Shown here in pieces: positions 24,394 to 39,201 of a DNA stretch of 64,000 nucleotides. Numbering within the stretch: the stretch's first letter is position 1; each line of letters starts with the position of its first letter. Under the pieces are notes generated by a model. The model ran no database searches. It saw only the letters and a list, made by a program, of their open reading frames with translations, and had not been told where the DNA came from. The DNA lies in assembly GCA_947473305.1 (NCBI GenBank), contig CANJCB010000011.1, forward strand, positions 1 to 64,000, written 5' to 3'. The position numbers and the translations under genes were made by a program. Origin of the DNA: Rhodospirillales bacterium (GTDB taxonomy: Bacteria; Pseudomonadota; Alphaproteobacteria; ATCC43930; CGMCC-115725).

Positions 24394-24999
24394 ATGGGAT
24401 CTCTTGAGTTTCTGCGAGGCCGTATCGGGCCGCTCGTCCCGGCCCTGGCGCTCCTGTGCCTTCTTGCAGGCTGCGGTTCCCTCATCGGCGGCGGTGCGGA
24501 GCGGGATCTTCCGGTCGACAGTCCCAATGGGGAGCCGCTCTCCGGCGGGCCGCTCGGCAAAGTCTCCTGCGATCTTGCCTTGTCCGGCTGGTTCGACAGG
24601 GTCGACACCAATCGCGACGGGGCGATAGACGGTTCGGAATTCGATGCCGACGCCATGCGCCAATTCGCGGCCATGGATAGCGACAAGGACGGCTATCTGA
24701 CGCCGCCCGAACTTTCCATCTATCGCGCGCCCTACCGGCCCGAACCTCGAACCCGCCAGCGCCGCGACCGGAACGAGAGACGGTCGTTCTGGGATTGGAG
24801 CAAGGATGACGACGAACTCGGGGACCTTCCCCGCAACAACCTGCCGGATCCGGTCATGGCCGCGGACACGAACCTCGATCAGCGGGTAAGCCTCGCCGAG
24901 TTCCGCGCCTATGCCCGGCGGAAATTCGCGATGCTGGATATCGACCGCGACGGGAAGCTTTCCCGCGACGAGGTCCGACGGCTCTGCAAGGGCCGATAG
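24394..24999 (+). CDS. EF-hand calcium-binding lipoprotein
   Basis: A 201-residue protein with a lipoprotein signal: ALALLCLLAGCGS, lipobox Cys at about residue 26. Four EF-hand-like loops follow: DTNRDGAIDGSEF, DSDKDGYLTPPEL, DTNLDQRVSLAEF and DIDRDGKLSRDEV. The first, second and fourth have full Asp/Asn ligands; the third has Gln-Arg at normally Gly-x positions and may be weak. Calcium binding at the outer side of a membrane is likely. A TTG at 24376 is an alternative start with a better GGGAG site. Partners unknown. Confidence 0.8.
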   Translation: MGSLEFLRGRIGPLVPALALLCLLAGCGSLIGGGAERDLPVDSPNGEPLSGGPLGKVSCDLALSGWFDRVDTNRDGAIDGSEFDADAMRQFAAMDSDKDGYLTPPELSIYRAPYRPEPRTRQRRDRNERRSFWDWSKDDDELGDLPRNNLPDPVMAADTNLDQRVSLAEFRAYARRKFAMLDIDRDGKLSRDEVRRLCKGR

Positions 25000-25062
25000 C
25001 GCGGTGACAGCCTCCTTGCGCTATAGTGTTTCGGATCAGGCGGCTATCGGGTGCGTTCAGCG

Positions 25063-27990
<2,928 letters not shown>

Positions 27991-28097
27991 GGCGTCCGGG
28001 AACGGAGCCGCCATGCGAAATTGACGTTTCTCGGACAGGGGGCGAACCTCTTATCTCATCGCAAAAGAAATTCCATGACGCCTGTCAGGAAGCCTAG

Positions 28098-29339
28098 ATG
28101 ACCACCGAAGTGACCGCGCCTACCGCAGCCAAGCCCAGTTTTGCGCTCGCCGGAACGAATACGACGGTCCTCTCGATCCTGATCACGATCACCGTGGGCC
28201 ATCTCCTGGTCGATACGATGAATTCCATCGTGCCGGCGATCTATCCGATGCTGAAGACCAGTTTCGCGTTGAGTTTTTCGGAGATCGGGATCATCGCGCT
28301 GGTTTACCAGACGTCGTCTTCCCTGCTCCAGCCTGTCGTCGGCTTCTTCACCGACCGACGGCCGCAACCCTATTCACTGGGCCTGGGAATGGGGTTTTCG
28401 CTGATGGGGGTGATCTGCCTCGCCCTGACGCCGCAATTTGCCTATCTGCTGCTCGCGGTCACTTTCGTCGGCGTAGGATCCGCGGTCTTCCATCCGGAAT
28501 CCTCGCGCGTCGCGCGGATGGCCTCGGGCGGTCGCCACGGCTTTGCGCAGTCGCTCTTCCAGGTCGGGGGCAATTTCGGCGGGGCCATGGGACCCTTGCT
28601 GGCGGCGCTCGTCATCATTCCGCACGGCCAGCACAGCCTTGTCTGGTTCGCGATGATCCCTTTGGCGGCGATGCTGCTGCTCGCCTATGTGGGGCGCTGG
28701 TACAAGGCGCATCGGGCCGCAACCCCGCGCACGGCGTCATCGGCGAAGCGGACGCTGCATCCCGCGCTTTCGACCCGGGCGGTGGTCTTCTATATCGCGA
28801 TCCTGCTGACCCTGATCTTCTCGAAGTATTTCTACATGTCGAGCATGACCACCTACTTCACCTTCTATCTGATGGAGAAGTTCGGGGTCTCGGTTCAGGC
28901 GGCGCAGATCTACCTCTTCGTCTTCCTTTTCGCCTCAGCGTCGGGAACCTTCATCGGCGGCCCGGTGGGCGACCGCTTTGGCCGGAAATATGTGATCTGG
29001 GGGTCGATCCTGGGGGTACTGCCCTTCACGATCGCCCTGCCCTATGCGAACCTTTTCTGGACGACGATCCTGATCGTGTTCATCGGCCTGATCCTGTCCT
29101 CGGCGCTTTCGGCGATCATCGTCTTCGCCCAGGAACTGGTGCCGGGCAATATCGGCATGGTGGCCGGTCTGTTCTTCGGATTCGCTTTCGGGATGGCCGG
29201 GATCGGCGCGGCGATCATGGGCAAGCTCGCCGACCTCACGAGCATCGAATATGTCTATCACATCTACTCGTTCCTGCCGGCGATCGGGCTGTTGGCCGTC
29301 TTCCTGCCGGACCTCAAAAAAGCAAAGGCTGGAAGCTGA
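28098..29339 (+). CDS. MFS transporter, fosmidomycin-resistance (Fsr) type
   Basis: A 413-residue 12-TM major facilitator. Typical for the Fsr family are HLLVDTMNSIVPAIYPMLKTSF in TM1, QTSSSLLQPVVGFFTDRRPQPY between TM2 and TM3, and VGVGSAVFHPESSRVARMASGGRHGFAQSLFQVGGNFGGAMGPL. Fsr exports fosmidomycin, a phosphonate antibiotic, in E. coli; native substrates are unknown. The nearby phosphonate genes make the coincidence notable, but 8 kb of unrelated genes lie between, so a link is weak. Confidence 0.88.
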   Translation: MTTEVTAPTAAKPSFALAGTNTTVLSILITITVGHLLVDTMNSIVPAIYPMLKTSFALSFSEIGIIALVYQTSSSLLQPVVGFFTDRRPQPYSLGLGMGFSLMGVICLALTPQFAYLLLAVTFVGVGSAVFHPESSRVARMASGGRHGFAQSLFQVGGNFGGAMGPLLAALVIIPHGQHSLVWFAMIPLAAMLLLAYVGRWYKAHRAATPRTASSAKRTLHPALSTRAVVFYIAILLTLIFSKYFYMSSMTTYFTFYLMEKFGVSVQAAQIYLFVFLFASASGTFIGGPVGDRFGRKYVIWGSILGVLPFTIALPYANLFWTTILIVFIGLILSSALSAIIVFAQELVPGNIGMVAGLFFGFAFGMAGIGAAIMGKLADLTSIEYVYHIYSFLPAIGLLAVFLPDLKKAKAGS

Positions 29340-29704
29340 CGCCGCCGGCCTTTACCTGAAAGTGCGGGCCGGAGGCTGACGCCTCCGGCCACCGGACTGG
29401 GCTAGTTTCCCCCTGACCCCATCCGGTCAACAGCGGTCGGACCCTCGCATTCGAAACTCTGAGGCGGCACCTTGCGGTGAGCTTGTCCGGATGATGGTGC
29501 GGATCGCGGCGATGACCCTCGGCAGCCCCCCGGCATGCCTTGAACCATTCCCCTCGCCGTCCCCCGATCCCGCATCCATCGGTACCGGAACTCTGCCTGT
29601 GCAAGCCACGCTTCACATCGCGTCTCGCAGGGGGAAGTAAACCCTCCCAACCTGAAGCCAATATTAACTCAAGGGTGACAAATAGTTTCGGGCGAGAATT
29701 CCGC
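29340..29704. other. non-coding gap with GC-rich palindrome downstream of two convergent genes
   Basis: Nothing coding is convincing here. A 20-base near-direct repeat (GGAAGCTGACGCCGCCGGCC and GGAGGCTGACGCCTCCGGCC) starts at the MFS stop; the second copy is itself a perfect hairpin, GGCCGGAGGC with GCCTCCGGCC around TGAC (29369-29392). It could end transcription of the MFS gene, although no T-run follows. The rest (about 29400-29700) has weak composition bias and reading frames without domain sense. Confidence 0.5.
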
Positions 29705-31198
29705 TTAAGACGGTTTTTCGTCTTTTTTGGGCGGCTCGCCGTCGCCCGACCGCAACTTCTGCTGATCCGGCAGATCGCCGGCATGCCAGCCGCCGCCCAG
29801 GGCCTCGATGAGCGCCACGCTCGCGGTAAGACGGTTCTGCGCGATGGACAAGGCGCCCTGCCGGTTCTGCAGCGCCGCCGTCTGGGCGGTCAAGACGCTG
29901 CTATAGGCGACGACGCCCGCCTGATACTGGTTCAGCACCAGTTGCTCCGCCTCGTCGGAAGCGCGCACCGCCCGCGCCTGCACCTCGGCCTGCTGGGCGA
30001 GGATGCGGAGCGCCGCCAATTGATCCTCCACCTGCTGGAAGGCGGTCAGCACGGTCTGGCGGTAGGTCGCGACAGTCTCGTCGTAATTCGCCCTGGCGGC
30101 ATCGGTCTGGGCCGACCGGAGCCCGCCGTCGAAAACCGTATAGGCGAGCTGCGGCCCGATCGACCAGGCCGCGTTGGACGCCCGGATTAACGTATCGAGC
30201 GCGGTGCTGACAAAGCCATAGGAGGCCGAAAGCGTCAGGCTCGGATAATAGGCGGCCTTGGCGACGCCGATCTGGGCATTGGCGGCCGCCATGCGGCGCT
30301 CGGCCAGGGCGATATCCGGCCGCCGCTCCAGGAGTTCCGAAGGCACGCCCGGCGGCTCGACGACCACATCATAGGTGAAGGGCGCCAGCGCGATCGAGAG
30401 ATCCGCCGGGGGCTTTCCCGTCAGCACGGCGATGGCGTGCTCGAACTGCGCCCGCTGGATCCCGACGGCGACGGCCTGGGCACGGGTCGATTCGAGCTGG
30501 GCCTGCGCCTGGACTACATCGGCGCGCGCCGAGGTGCCCACGTTGTAACGGTTCTGGGTGATCTGAAGGGACCGGGCGAAGGCCTGGACGGTGGCATCCA
30601 GGATCCGCTTCTGCTCGTCGGCGGCGCGGAGCTGGAAGTAGTTCGTGGCGAGCAGCGACTGGGCCGACAGCTTCGCATTGGCGAGATCGGCGGCGCTGGC
30701 CTGGGCATTGGCGGCATTGCCCTCGACCGTCCGGCTGATCCGGCCCCAGAGGTCGATTTCCCAGCTCAAGGAACCGGCGAGATTATATTCCGTTGTGCTG
30801 CCGCCCCGCGACGTCGAGGTGCTCGACCGGGTGCTGCCCCCGCCCCTGCCGGAGCCCGATTGCTGGATCGAGCCATTCGTCCCGATGATCGGGAAATAGC
30901 TCGCCCGCGATTCGCGGATGACCGCGAGGGAACTGCGATAGGCCGCCTCCAGGGATTTCAAATTCTGGTTCGAGACTTCGACCTGCGCCTCAAGTTCGTC
31001 GAGGACCGGATCCCGATAGAGCGACCACCAGGGCCCCTTGTCGTCGGTCTCTTTCGGCTCGCCGATTTTCCAGCCCTCGGTCTCCTTGAAATGATCGGAG
31101 ACGATGGCCGGCTGGCGCTGGTAGTCCGGCCCGACGGTGCAGGCGCCGAGCGAGGTCAAGGCGACGCTCGCCAGAAGGGAATAACGCGTAAGCTTCAC
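29705..31198 (-). CDS. outer-membrane efflux lipoprotein (NodT/OprM family)
   Basis: A 497-residue outer-membrane factor with a lipoprotein signal ([15 protein letters not shown]; the Cys is about residue 20). Family marks are VGPDYQRP at the mature N-terminus, [25 protein letters not shown], a coiled repeat with [29 protein letters not shown], and [31 protein letters not shown]. It forms the trimeric channel for the RND pump encoded upstream, with which it overlaps by four bases. A Gly/Ser-rich stretch lies around residue 110. The C-terminus is lysine/proline rich. Confidence 0.92.
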   Translation of the reverse strand: MKLTRYSLLASVALTSLGACTVGPDYQRQPAIVSDHFKETEGWKIGEPKETDDKGPWWSLYRDPVLDELEAQVEVSNQNLKSLEAAYRSSLAVIRESRASYFPIIGTNGSIQQSGSGRGGGSTRSSTSTSRGGSTTEYNLAGSLSWEIDLWGRISRTVEGNAANAQASAADLANAKLSAQSLLATNYFQLRAADEQKRILDATVQAFARSLQITQNRYNVGTSARADVVQAQAQLESTRAQAVAVGIQRAQFEHAIAVLTGKPPADLSIALAPFTYDVVVEPPGVPSELLERRPDIALAERRMAAANAQIGVAKAAYYPSLTLSASYGFVSTALDTLIRASNAAWSIGPQLAYTVFDGGLRSAQTDAARANYDETVATYRQTVLTAFQQVEDQLAALRILAQQAEVQARAVRASDEAEQLVLNQYQAGVVAYSSVLTAQTAALQNRQGALSIAQNRLTASVALIEALGGGWHAGDLPDQQKLRSGDGEPPKKDEKPS

Positions 31199-34100
31199 TC
31201 GGCGGCTCCCAGGCCCTCGACGGGACGCGCTTCGCCGCGCCGGACGCGCCGGCTCCAGTGGCTCAAGCGGTCGAGGTAAAGATAGATGATCGGTGTCGTA
31301 TAAAGCGTCAGAAGCTGGCTCAGGATGAGGCCGCCGATGATCGAGACGCCCAGCGGCCGGCGCAGCTCGCCCCCGTCGCCCATGCCCAAGGCCAGGGGCA
31401 AGGCGCCCAGAAGCGCCGCCATGGTGGTCATCATGATCGGCCGGAAACGCAGCACGCAGGCATGAAAGATCGCCTCGCGCGGCGGCAGGTTCTGCGTGCG
31501 CTCGGCGACCAGCGCATAGTCGATCATCATGATCGCGTTCTTCTTCACGATGCCGATCAGCAGGAAGACCCCGATCAGCGCGATGATGCTGAACTCCATG
31601 TCGCAGATCATCAGCGCCAGCACCGCCCCCACCCCGGCCGATGGCAGGGTGGAGAGAATGGTCAGGGGATGGATATAGCTCTCGTAGAGCACGCCCAGCA
31701 CCACGTAGATTGCCGCCAATGCCGCCAGGATCAGATAAGGCTGACTGGCGAGCGATTGCTCGAAGCCCCGCGCCGTGCCCTGGAAACCGCCATGGACCGT
31801 GGCGGGCACGCCGATCTTGTTCATGGTCTCGCCGATGACCCGCTGGGCATCGCTCAAGGCGACACCCTCCGCCAGGTTGAAGGAGATCGTGCTGGCCACG
31901 AAAAGGCCCTGGTGATTGACCGAGAGCGGCGTATTGCCCGGCCCGAATTCGGTGAAGGCTGAGAGCGGCACCATGGTTTCGACCTTGGTGCTGACGGAGG
32001 CGCCGGAGGAACTGCCGCCCTTGCCCACGGCGGTGATCGCATTGGTGCGCTGGTTGCGCACAGCATCCTGCGCGGTGCTTCCCGCGTTGGAGGTCGTCGT
32101 CTGCGGCGCGCTTTTGGCCGAGGTCGTCGGCGCGACCAGCGCATTGGTCGCGCTCGTGCCGCCGACCGTGCCGGCCGACGTGCTGACATAGATATCCTTC
32201 AGCATCTCCGGGCTCTGGCGGAAGCGCGGGGCCACCTCCATCACCACGTGATACTGGTTCAGCGCGTTGTAGATCGTCGAGACCTGGCGCTGACCGAAGG
32301 CGTCATAGAGGGTGTTGTCGATCTGGCTCGTGGTGATGCCAAGGCGCCTGGCCATATCCCGGTCGATGACGATATCGGTCTCGAGCCCCTTCTGCTGCTG
32401 GTCGGAATTGACGTCGGCCAATTCGGGAACGTTCTTCAGCGCTTCCGCGATCTTGGGCGCCCATTCGTAGAGGTCGGCGAGATTGTCGCTCTGCAGCGTG
32501 TATTGGTATTGGGCATTACCGCCCCGTCCGCCCATGCGGAAGTCCTGGACCGACTGCAGGAAGAGCGCGGCGCCCGGCACCTGCGCCAGTTCTCCGCGCA
32601 ACCGGGCGATCACTTGGTCCGCCGAGACGTCGCGCTCGGCAAGCGGCTTTAGGGCGACGAAGATGAAGCCCGAATTGGTCTGCCCGCCTCCGGTGAAGCC
32701 GACGACGCTTTCGACCGCCGGGTCCTTCTGCACGATCGAGACGAATTGGGTCAGCTTCTGCCGCATCGCCTGGAAGGAGATGCTCTGGTCGGCCTGGATG
32801 CCGCCGTTGAGGCGGCCAGTGTCCTGTTGCGGGACGAAGCCTTTGGGGATCTCCGTATAGAGGTAGACGTTGAGGCCGAGCGCGCTGACCAGGATCAGCA
32901 TCATGATCCCGCTATGGGCGAGCGCCCAGGCGAGCGACCTTTCGTAGCCTCGCAGCAACGCGTTGAACCACCTCTCGCTCGCATTGTATAGCCAGCCATG
33001 GGCCGTCCGCTGACGGCGGAGGATGAAGGCGCACATCATCGGCGTGGTGGTCAGCGACACCGCGAGCGAGACCAGCACCGCCACGGAAAGCGTCACCGCG
33101 AATTCCCGGAAGATGCGGCCGATGATCCCGCCCATCAGCAGGAGCGGGATGAAAACCGCGATCAGCGACAGGCTCATGGAGAGGACGGTGAAACCCGTCT
33201 CCTTGGCGCCCATGATCGCCGCCTTCACGCGCGGAACACCCGCTTCGAGGTGGCGGGTTATGTTCTCCAGCACGACGATGGCGTCATCGACAACGAAGCC
33301 GGTGGCGACGGTCAGAGCCATGAGCGACAGGTTGTCGAGGCTATAGCCCAGGAGATACATGACCCCGAGCGTGCCCAGGAGCGACACCGGCACCGCCACG
33401 GTGGGGATGGCAGCGGCCCTCGCATCGCGCAGGAACCAGAAGACCACGGCGATCACGAGCCCGATGGAGATGAGCAGCGTCCGCTCGATGTCGTGCAGCG
33501 ACGCGCGGATGGTGGAGGAACGGTCGGAGGCCAACAGGATGTTCACATCCGCCGGCATCGAGGCCTGAAGCTGCGGCAGGAGCAGCTTCACCCGATCGAT
33601 GGTGTCGATGATATTGGCGCCGGGCTGGCGGAAAAGCTGCACCAGCACCGCAGGATCGCCATTGGCCATTCCGGCATTGCGCACGTTCTCGACGGAATCG
33701 AGGATTTCCGCCACATCCTTCAATCGCACAGGCGCGCCGTTGCGATAGGCGATCACGAGGTTGCTGTATTCGTCGGCCTTGCGCGCCTGATCGTTGCTCT
33801 CGATCTGGTAGCGCCGGTCGCCGACGTCGATGGAGCCCTTGGGACTATGGGCATTGGCCGAGGCCAGTGCCGCCCGCACGTCTTCCAAACCGATCCCGTA
33901 TTTGAAGAGTGTCTGGGGATTGAGCTCGACGCGGACGGCAGGCAGCGAGCTACCGCCGAGGCTCACCTGGCCGATGCCCTCGATCTGGGAAAAGCGTTGC
34001 TCCAGCACGGTGGTCGCCGCGTCGTAGAGCTGTCCCTGGGTCAGGGTCTTGGAGGTCAGGGCCAGGATCAGGATCGGCGCGTCGGCCGGATTGACCTTGC

Positions 34101-34488
34101 GATAGGTGGGATTGCTGCGGAGGCTGGCCGGGAGGTCCGCCCGCGCCGCGTTGATCGCCGCCTGCACGTCCCGCGCAGCCCCGTCGATGTCCCGATTTAG
34201 GCCGAATTGGAGCGTGACGCGGGTCGAACCGACCGAACTCTGGGATGTGATCTCGGTGACATCCGCAATCTGCCCCAGATGCCGCTCCAGCGGGGTCGCC
34301 ACGGTGCTTGCCATGACCTCGGGGCTGGCGCCGGCCATCGAGGCCTGGACGGAGATCGTCGGAAAATCGACCTGGGGCAGCGGCGAGACCGGCAATTGAA
34401 AGAAGGCGACCGCCCCCGCCAGAGCCACCCCGAAGGTCAGCAGCGTCGTCGCCACGGGGCGGCGGATAAAGGCCTCGGAGAGGTTCAT
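31195..34488 (-). CDS. RND efflux pump inner-membrane subunit (MdtC-like) with Ser/Thr-rich insertion
   Basis: A 1097-residue HAE1 RND transporter with twelve TM segments; N-terminal [25 protein letters not shown] and the proton-relay TM4 ([17 protein letters not shown]) are typical. The usual length is about 1030, and the excess is explained by a low-complexity insertion of about 65 residues (near 768-834), rich in Ser, Thr, Ala and Gly ([19 protein letters not shown] and so on), in the second periplasmic loop. The sibling subunit lacks it. It overlaps both neighbours by four bases, so it is coexpressed with the second RND subunit, probably as a hetero-trimer like MdtBC. Confidence 0.93.
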   Translation of the reverse strand: MNLSEAFIRRPVATTLLTFGVALAGAVAFFQLPVSPLPQVDFPTISVQASMAGASPEVMASTVATPLERHLGQIADVTEITSQSSVGSTRVTLQFGLNRDIDGAARDVQAAINAARADLPASLRSNPTYRKVNPADAPILILALTSKTLTQGQLYDAATTVLEQRFSQIEGIGQVSLGGSSLPAVRVELNPQTLFKYGIGLEDVRAALASANAHSPKGSIDVGDRRYQIESNDQARKADEYSNLVIAYRNGAPVRLKDVAEILDSVENVRNAGMANGDPAVLVQLFRQPGANIIDTIDRVKLLLPQLQASMPADVNILLASDRSSTIRASLHDIERTLLISIGLVIAVVFWFLRDARAAAIPTVAVPVSLLGTLGVMYLLGYSLDNLSLMALTVATGFVVDDAIVVLENITRHLEAGVPRVKAAIMGAKETGFTVLSMSLSLIAVFIPLLLMGGIIGRIFREFAVTLSVAVLVSLAVSLTTTPMMCAFILRRQRTAHGWLYNASERWFNALLRGYERSLAWALAHSGIMMLILVSALGLNVYLYTEIPKGFVPQQDTGRLNGGIQADQSISFQAMRQKLTQFVSIVQKDPAVESVVGFTGGGQTNSGFIFVALKPLAERDVSADQVIARLRGELAQVPGAALFLQSVQDFRMGGRGGNAQYQYTLQSDNLADLYEWAPKIAEALKNVPELADVNSDQQQKGLETDIVIDRDMARRLGITTSQIDNTLYDAFGQRQVSTIYNALNQYHVVMEVAPRFRQSPEMLKDIYVSTSAGTVGGTSATNALVAPTTSAKSAPQTTTSNAGSTAQDAVRNQRTNAITAVGKGGSSSGASVSTKVETMVPLSAFTEFGPGNTPLSVNHQGLFVASTISFNLAEGVALSDAQRVIGETMNKIGVPATVHGGFQGTARGFEQSLASQPYLILAALAAIYVVLGVLYESYIHPLTILSTLPSAGVGAVLALMICDMEFSIIALIGVFLLIGIVKKNAIMMIDYALVAERTQNLPPREAIFHACVLRFRPIMMTTMAALLGALPLALGMGDGGELRRPLGVSIIGGLILSQLLTLYTTPIIYLYLDRLSHWSRRVRRGEARPVEGLGAAE

Positions 34489-37400
34489 TCGGCGACGCCC
34501 GGCTCTTCCTCGTCGGCCGGGAAATAACGCCGGACCCGCGCCGCAAGACTGTCAAAGGCGAGATAAATGACCGGCGTCGTATAGAGCGTCAGAAGCTGGC
34601 TCACGATGAGGCCGCCGACGATGGTGATGCCGAGGGGATGGCGCAGCTCCGACCCCACGCCGGTGCCGAGCATCAGGGGCAAGGCTCCCAGAAGCGCCGC
34701 CATGGTGGTCATCAGGATGGGGCGCAACCGCAGGAGACAGGCCTGGTGGATCGCCTCGCGCGGCGGCTTGCCTTGCTCGCGCTCGGCTTCCAGGGCGAAG
34801 TCGATCATCATGATCGCGTTCTTCTTCACGATACCGATGAGCAGCACGATGCCGATGATGGCGATGATGCTGAGATCGTCGCCCGCGAGCATCAGCGCCA
34901 GGAGCGCGCCGACGCCTGCCGAGGGCAGGGTCGAGAGAATGGTGATCGGATGGATGAAGCTCTCATAGAGCACGCCCAGCACGATATAGACCGTGATGAT
35001 CGCGGCGATGATGAGCAGCAGCGTGTTCTGCAGCGAAGCCTCGAAGGCGAGAGCCGCGCCCTGGAAGCTCGTGAAGATGCTTTGCGGCATGCCGAGCTCG
35101 ATTTCCGCCTGGCGGATCGCCTTCACGGCCGCGCCCAGGGAAGCGCCCGGCGCGAGATTGAAAGAGATTGTCGTCGCCGGGAACTGCCCCAGATGCGTCA
35201 CCAGCAGCGGCGAGGTTTCCTCGATCACGCGGGCCAGCGCCGAGAGCGGCACCTGCCCGCCCGCCGCGACCGAGGACGGCAGATAGATCGAGTTCAGGGA
35301 TTCCAATGAATTGTGGAAGACCGGATCGGCCTCCAGGATCACCCGGTACTGGTTGGCCTGGGTGAAGATCGTCGAGACGATGCGCTGCCCGAAGGCGTCA
35401 TAAAGCGCGTTGTCGATGGTCGCGGGCGTGATGCCGAAGCGCGCCGCGGTGTCGCGGTCCACCATCACGTAGGCGGACAGCCCCTTCTCCTGGAGGTCGC
35501 TGGCCACGTCCTGAATATCGGGAATATGCGACAGCTTCTCCGCGAGCTTCGGCGCCCATTGGCTGAGTTCGTCAGGATCGGCGTCTTCCAGCACGAAGCG
35601 GTATTGGGTCCGGCTGACGGTCGCATCGACGCTCAGGTCCTGCACCGGCTGCATATGGAGGGCGATCCCCGAGACATTGGCCAGCCGGTGCTCCAGATCG
35701 TCGATCACATCGAGAACCGTGGCCTTGCGCTGGGCATGGGGCTTCAGGTTGATGAGGAAGCGTCCGCTGTTGAGCGTCAGGTTGGTCCCATCCACGCCGA
35801 TGAAGGACGAGAGGCTCTCGACATTGGGATCCTTCAGGATCTCCGCCGCCAGCGCCTGCTGGCGCTCCGCCATGGCGGCGAAGGAGATCGACTGGGAGGC
35901 TTCGGAGACACCCTGGATGACGCCCGTATCCTGGGTCGGGAAGAAGCCCTTGGGGATCGCGATATAGAGATAGGCGGTCAGCCCCAGGGTCGCGACCGCC
36001 ACGACCAGGGTCGCGAACTGCCGGTCGAGGACCCAGGTGAGCGTCCGGTCGTAGCCACCCACCAATCTGTCGAAAAGCTCCCTGTTCCTTCGTTCGAACC
36101 AAGATTCCTTGGCCTCATTGGGGCGCTTGAGCAGTTTTGCGCAAAGCATCGGCACCAGGGTAAGCGAGACGACGGCGGAGATGATGATCGTCACCGCCAG
36201 CGTCACCGCGAATTCGCGGAAAAGACGCCCCACCACGTCGCCCATGAACAAGAGTGGGATCAGCACCGCGATCAGCGACACCGTCAGCGATACGATCGTG
36301 AAGCCGATCTGCTTCGAGCCCTTGAGCGCGGCCTGGAGCGGCGAGTCTCCTTCCTCCAGATAGCGCGCCACGTTCTCGATCATGACGATGGCGTCGTCGA
36401 CCACGAAGCCCGTGGCGATGGTCAAGGCCATGAGCGAAAGGTTGTTGAGGCTGAAGCCCAGGAGATACATGGCCGCGAAGGTGCCGACCAGGGACAGCGG
36501 CACGGACAGGCTCGGGATGATCGTCGCCCGGACGTTGCGCAGGAAAAGAAAGATCACCAGCACGACGAGGCCGACCGACAGCGCCAGTTCGAACTCCACG
36601 TCCCGGACCGAGGCGCGGATCGTCACGGTCCGGTCGGTCACCACCGTGACATTGATCGCCGCCGGCAGCGCCGCCTCCAACTGCGGCAGCAGGATCTTGA
36701 TCCGGTCCACCACGTCGATGACATTGGCGCCCGGCTGCCGCTGCACGTTGAGGATCACCGCCGGCGTCTCGTTGACCCAGGCGGCGAGCCTGGTGTTCTC
36801 GGCCCCATCGATGACATTGGCCACATCGGTGAGCCGGACCGGCGCGCCGTTCTTATAGGCCAGGATGATCTTCTTATAGGCCTCGGCGCTCTGGAGCTGG
36901 TCGTTGGCATTGATCGTATAGGCCCGGCTTGGCCCGTCGAAATTGCCCTTCGGCGTATTCACGTTGGAGGTGGTGATCGTCGAGCGCAGGTCGTCGATAT
37001 TGAGCCCATAGGCCGCCAGCGCCTTGGGATTGGCCTGGATGCGCACGGCGGGCCGCTGCCCCCCGCTGATGCTGACGAGCCCGACGCCCGCGATCTGGGA
37101 AATCTTCTGCGCGACGCGGGTATCCGCCAGGTCCTCGATCTGCGGCAGCGGCATGGTTTTCGAGGTGAGGGCCAGGGTCAGGATCGGCGCATCGGCCGGA
37201 TTGACCTTGGCGTAGATCGGCGGCGCCGGGAGATCCGACGGCAGGAGGTTTCCGGAAGCGTTGATCGCCGCCTGGACCTCCTGCTCCGCGATGTCGAGGC
37301 TGAGGTTGAGGCCGAATTGCAGGGTGATGACCGAGGCCCCCGCCGAACTCGACGAGGTCATCTGTGTGAGGTTCGGCATCTGGCCGAACTGACGCTCCAG

Positions 37401-37598
37401 GGGGGCCGTGACCGAAAAGGTCATGACCTCGGGACTGGCGCCCGGATAGAAGGTCCGGACCTCGATCGTCGGATAATCGACCTCGGGAAGGGCCGCCAGA
37501 GGCAGGAAGCGGAAGGCGATCCCGCCGACCAGCAGCAGCGCCAACATCAGGAGCGTCGTCGCGACCGGGCGAAGGATGAAGGGACGCGAAGGGTTCAT
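34485..37598 (-). CDS. RND efflux pump inner-membrane subunit (MdtB-like)
   Basis: A 1037-residue HAE1 RND transporter beginning [28 protein letters not shown]4 reads [26 protein letters not shown] with the conserved acidic pair used for proton transfer. Normal length and normal periplasmic domains. It is a paralogue of the following gene, and tandem pairs of this kind (MdtB and MdtC) form mixed trimers in E. coli. Substrates of this pump cannot be read from the sequence. Confidence 0.94.
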   Translation of the reverse strand: MNPSRPFILRPVATTLLMLALLLVGGIAFRFLPLAALPEVDYPTIEVRTFYPGASPEVMTFSVTAPLERQFGQMPNLTQMTSSSSAGASVITLQFGLNLSLDIAEQEVQAAINASGNLLPSDLPAPPIYAKVNPADAPILTLALTSKTMPLPQIEDLADTRVAQKISQIAGVGLVSISGGQRPAVRIQANPKALAAYGLNIDDLRSTITTSNVNTPKGNFDGPSRAYTINANDQLQSAEAYKKIILAYKNGAPVRLTDVANVIDGAENTRLAAWVNETPAVILNVQRQPGANVIDVVDRIKILLPQLEAALPAAINVTVVTDRTVTIRASVRDVEFELALSVGLVVLVIFLFLRNVRATIIPSLSVPLSLVGTFAAMYLLGFSLNNLSLMALTIATGFVVDDAIVMIENVARYLEEGDSPLQAALKGSKQIGFTIVSLTVSLIAVLIPLLFMGDVVGRLFREFAVTLAVTIIISAVVSLTLVPMLCAKLLKRPNEAKESWFERRNRELFDRLVGGYDRTLTWVLDRQFATLVVAVATLGLTAYLYIAIPKGFFPTQDTGVIQGVSEASQSISFAAMAERQQALAAEILKDPNVESLSSFIGVDGTNLTLNSGRFLINLKPHAQRKATVLDVIDDLEHRLANVSGIALHMQPVQDLSVDATVSRTQYRFVLEDADPDELSQWAPKLAEKLSHIPDIQDVASDLQEKGLSAYVMVDRDTAARFGITPATIDNALYDAFGQRIVSTIFTQANQYRVILEADPVFHNSLESLNSIYLPSSVAAGGQVPLSALARVIEETSPLLVTHLGQFPATTISFNLAPGASLGAAVKAIRQAEIELGMPQSIFTSFQGAALAFEASLQNTLLLIIAAIITVYIVLGVLYESFIHPITILSTLPSAGVGALLALMLAGDDLSIIAIIGIVLLIGIVKKNAIMMIDFALEAEREQGKPPREAIHQACLLRLRPILMTTMAALLGALPLMLGTGVGSELRHPLGITIVGGLIVSQLLTLYTTPVIYLAFDSLAARVRRYFPADEEEPGVAE

Positions 37599-37617
37599 CG
37601 GCTAAGGCTCCCGACCC

Positions 37618-37638
37618 CGCCCGCCTTCACGGCGGGCG
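37618..37638 (-). terminator. intercistronic hairpin between the MFP and first RND gene
   Basis: CGCCCGCC and GGCGGGCG form an eight-pair stem with a 5-base loop, three bases after the adaptor gene's stop. There is no T-run, so it is more likely an mRNA-stability or attenuation element than a full terminator. Confidence 0.4.
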
Positions 37639-37641
37639 CGA

Positions 37642-38937
37642 TCACGGGCTGTTCCCGCGACGCCGCTGTTGTCCCCTTTGCCCGCGCTGCGTGTCGTTCT
37701 GGTTCGCGGCCGGCTGGTTGCCGACCGCGGCCCCGGTGGCGTCGCGCTGGCTCACGGCGGCGCCGTCGCGCAGCTTGTCCGCGCCATCCACGACCACAGG
37801 GTCGCCCACATTGAGGCCCGAGATGATCTGGACCTTCTCGCCCTGGGTGACGCCGAGCTTCACCGGCTGGACATGGGCCGTGCCGTCTTCCTTTACCGCA
37901 TAGACGAAGGTGCCGGGCGCGCCGCGCTGGATCGCGGGCGTCGGGATCACGCTGGCGTCCTTCACCGTATCGACCAGCAGCTGGATGTTCACGAATTGGT
38001 TGGGGAAAAGGACGCCGTCCTCATTGGGAAATTCGGCGCGCAGCTTCACCGTACCCGTCGTCTGGTCGATCTGGTTGTCGACGGTCACAAGCTTGCCGGT
38101 CGCGAGCTTGTTCAGCTGGGCCCTGTCGAAGGCCGTCACGGGAAGCGACGCGCCCGATGTGACCCGCCGCATGATCGCGGGGATATTGTCTTCCGGCACA
38201 TTGAAGATGACGGTGATCGGCTGGACCGCCGTCAGGACCACGAGCCCTCCGGCGTCGCTCAACTGGACGTAGTTGCCCTGGTCGATCTGGCGCAGGCCGA
38301 CGCGCCCGTCCATGGGCGCCACGACTTTCGTATAAGAGAGATTGAGCTTGGCGTTGTCGACCAGCCCCTGATCCGTCTGCACAGTCCCCTGATACTGCGC
38401 GACGAGGGCCGCCTGGGTGTCGAGCTGCTGCTTCGGAATGGAATCCTGCGCCGCCAGGGTCTTGTAGCGGGCCAGATCGAGTTCGGCGTTCTTCAGCAGC
38501 GATTGGTCGCGCTGGAGCGTTCCCTGGGCCTGGGCGAGCGCGAATTGATAGGGCCGGGGATCGATCTCGGCGAGAAGGTCGCCCTTCTTCACCAGCTGGC
38601 CTTCGCGGAAGGCAACGTTGACGAGTTGCCCGCCAACCTGGGACCGCACCGTCACGACCGCCGAAGGCGTCACAGTACCAAGCGCGTTGAGGGTAATGCC
38701 GACGTCGGCTTTCTCGACAATGGCGGTCACCACCGGCATCGGTCCGTTGACCTGGAAACGGCCCGTGCGCTGGGCCGGGGCGGGCCGCATCTCGACCCAC
38801 CAGACCACCCCGCCGATCACGGCCAGGATGACCAAAACCCAGATCGCCTGCCGCCAGAGCGAGCGCCGCTTCACCACGGGCACCGGCGCTATGGCGGTAT
38901 GGGGACTGGCCTGGTCATTGAGTTTGTAATCGTCCAT
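37642..38937 (-). CDS. RND efflux periplasmic adaptor (MdtA-like)
   Basis: A 431-residue membrane-fusion protein. An N-terminal TM anchor (LWRQAIWVLVILAVIGGVVWWV, about residues 27-48) is followed by a biotinyl-lipoyl-like half (VVTVRSQVGGQLVNVAFREGQLVKKGDLLAEID), a helical hairpin, the second lipoyl half with VVAPMDGRVGLRQIDQGNYV, and a beta-barrel. The C-terminal 35 residues are Gln/Arg/Asn rich. First gene of the operon MFP-RND-RND-OMF; no regulator is adjacent. Confidence 0.93.
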   Translation of the reverse strand: MDDYKLNDQASPHTAIAPVPVVKRRSLWRQAIWVLVILAVIGGVVWWVEMRPAPAQRTGRFQVNGPMPVVTAIVEKADVGITLNALGTVTPSAVVTVRSQVGGQLVNVAFREGQLVKKGDLLAEIDPRPYQFALAQAQGTLQRDQSLLKNAELDLARYKTLAAQDSIPKQQLDTQAALVAQYQGTVQTDQGLVDNAKLNLSYTKVVAPMDGRVGLRQIDQGNYVQLSDAGGLVVLTAVQPITVIFNVPEDNIPAIMRRVTSGASLPVTAFDRAQLNKLATGKLVTVDNQIDQTTGTVKLRAEFPNEDGVLFPNQFVNIQLLVDTVKDASVIPTPAIQRGAPGTFVYAVKEDGTAHVQPVKLGVTQGEKVQIISGLNVGDPVVVDGADKLRDGAAVSQRDATGAAVGNQPAANQNDTQRGQRGQQRRRGNSP

Positions 38938-39201
38938 CTGAGACCCTGGAGCTGCGGAAACCGTCCATCACCTGAGCGCGTCCCACAATCCCTCGAAGCT
39001 CGGGCAGGCGCCAAGATACGGCGATGACACGAAGCCCGCGAACCACAAAGTTCCGAAACCGCGTATCGTTCCCGCCTTTATAGGCATTCCAAGTCGCAAC
39101 AATCCCCGAAATTTATCGAAATCCTTCAAACAAGCTCCTGGTTTAGGTAGGTTGGTGGGGCATAAATGCCATTCGCGCCGGCAAAATAGGGGAGAAGCGT
39201 C

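Noticed and set aside
28098-29339. Fosmidomycin-resistance-type MFS pump as part of the phosphonate cluster
   Set aside because: Separated from the phn genes by more than 7 kb containing ergothioneine, kinase and other genes; the family name alone is not evidence.
29340-29784. A long minus-strand open frame after the MFS gene
   Set aside because: Overlaps the ends of two well supported genes, has no start signal or domain, and runs through GC-rich palindromes.
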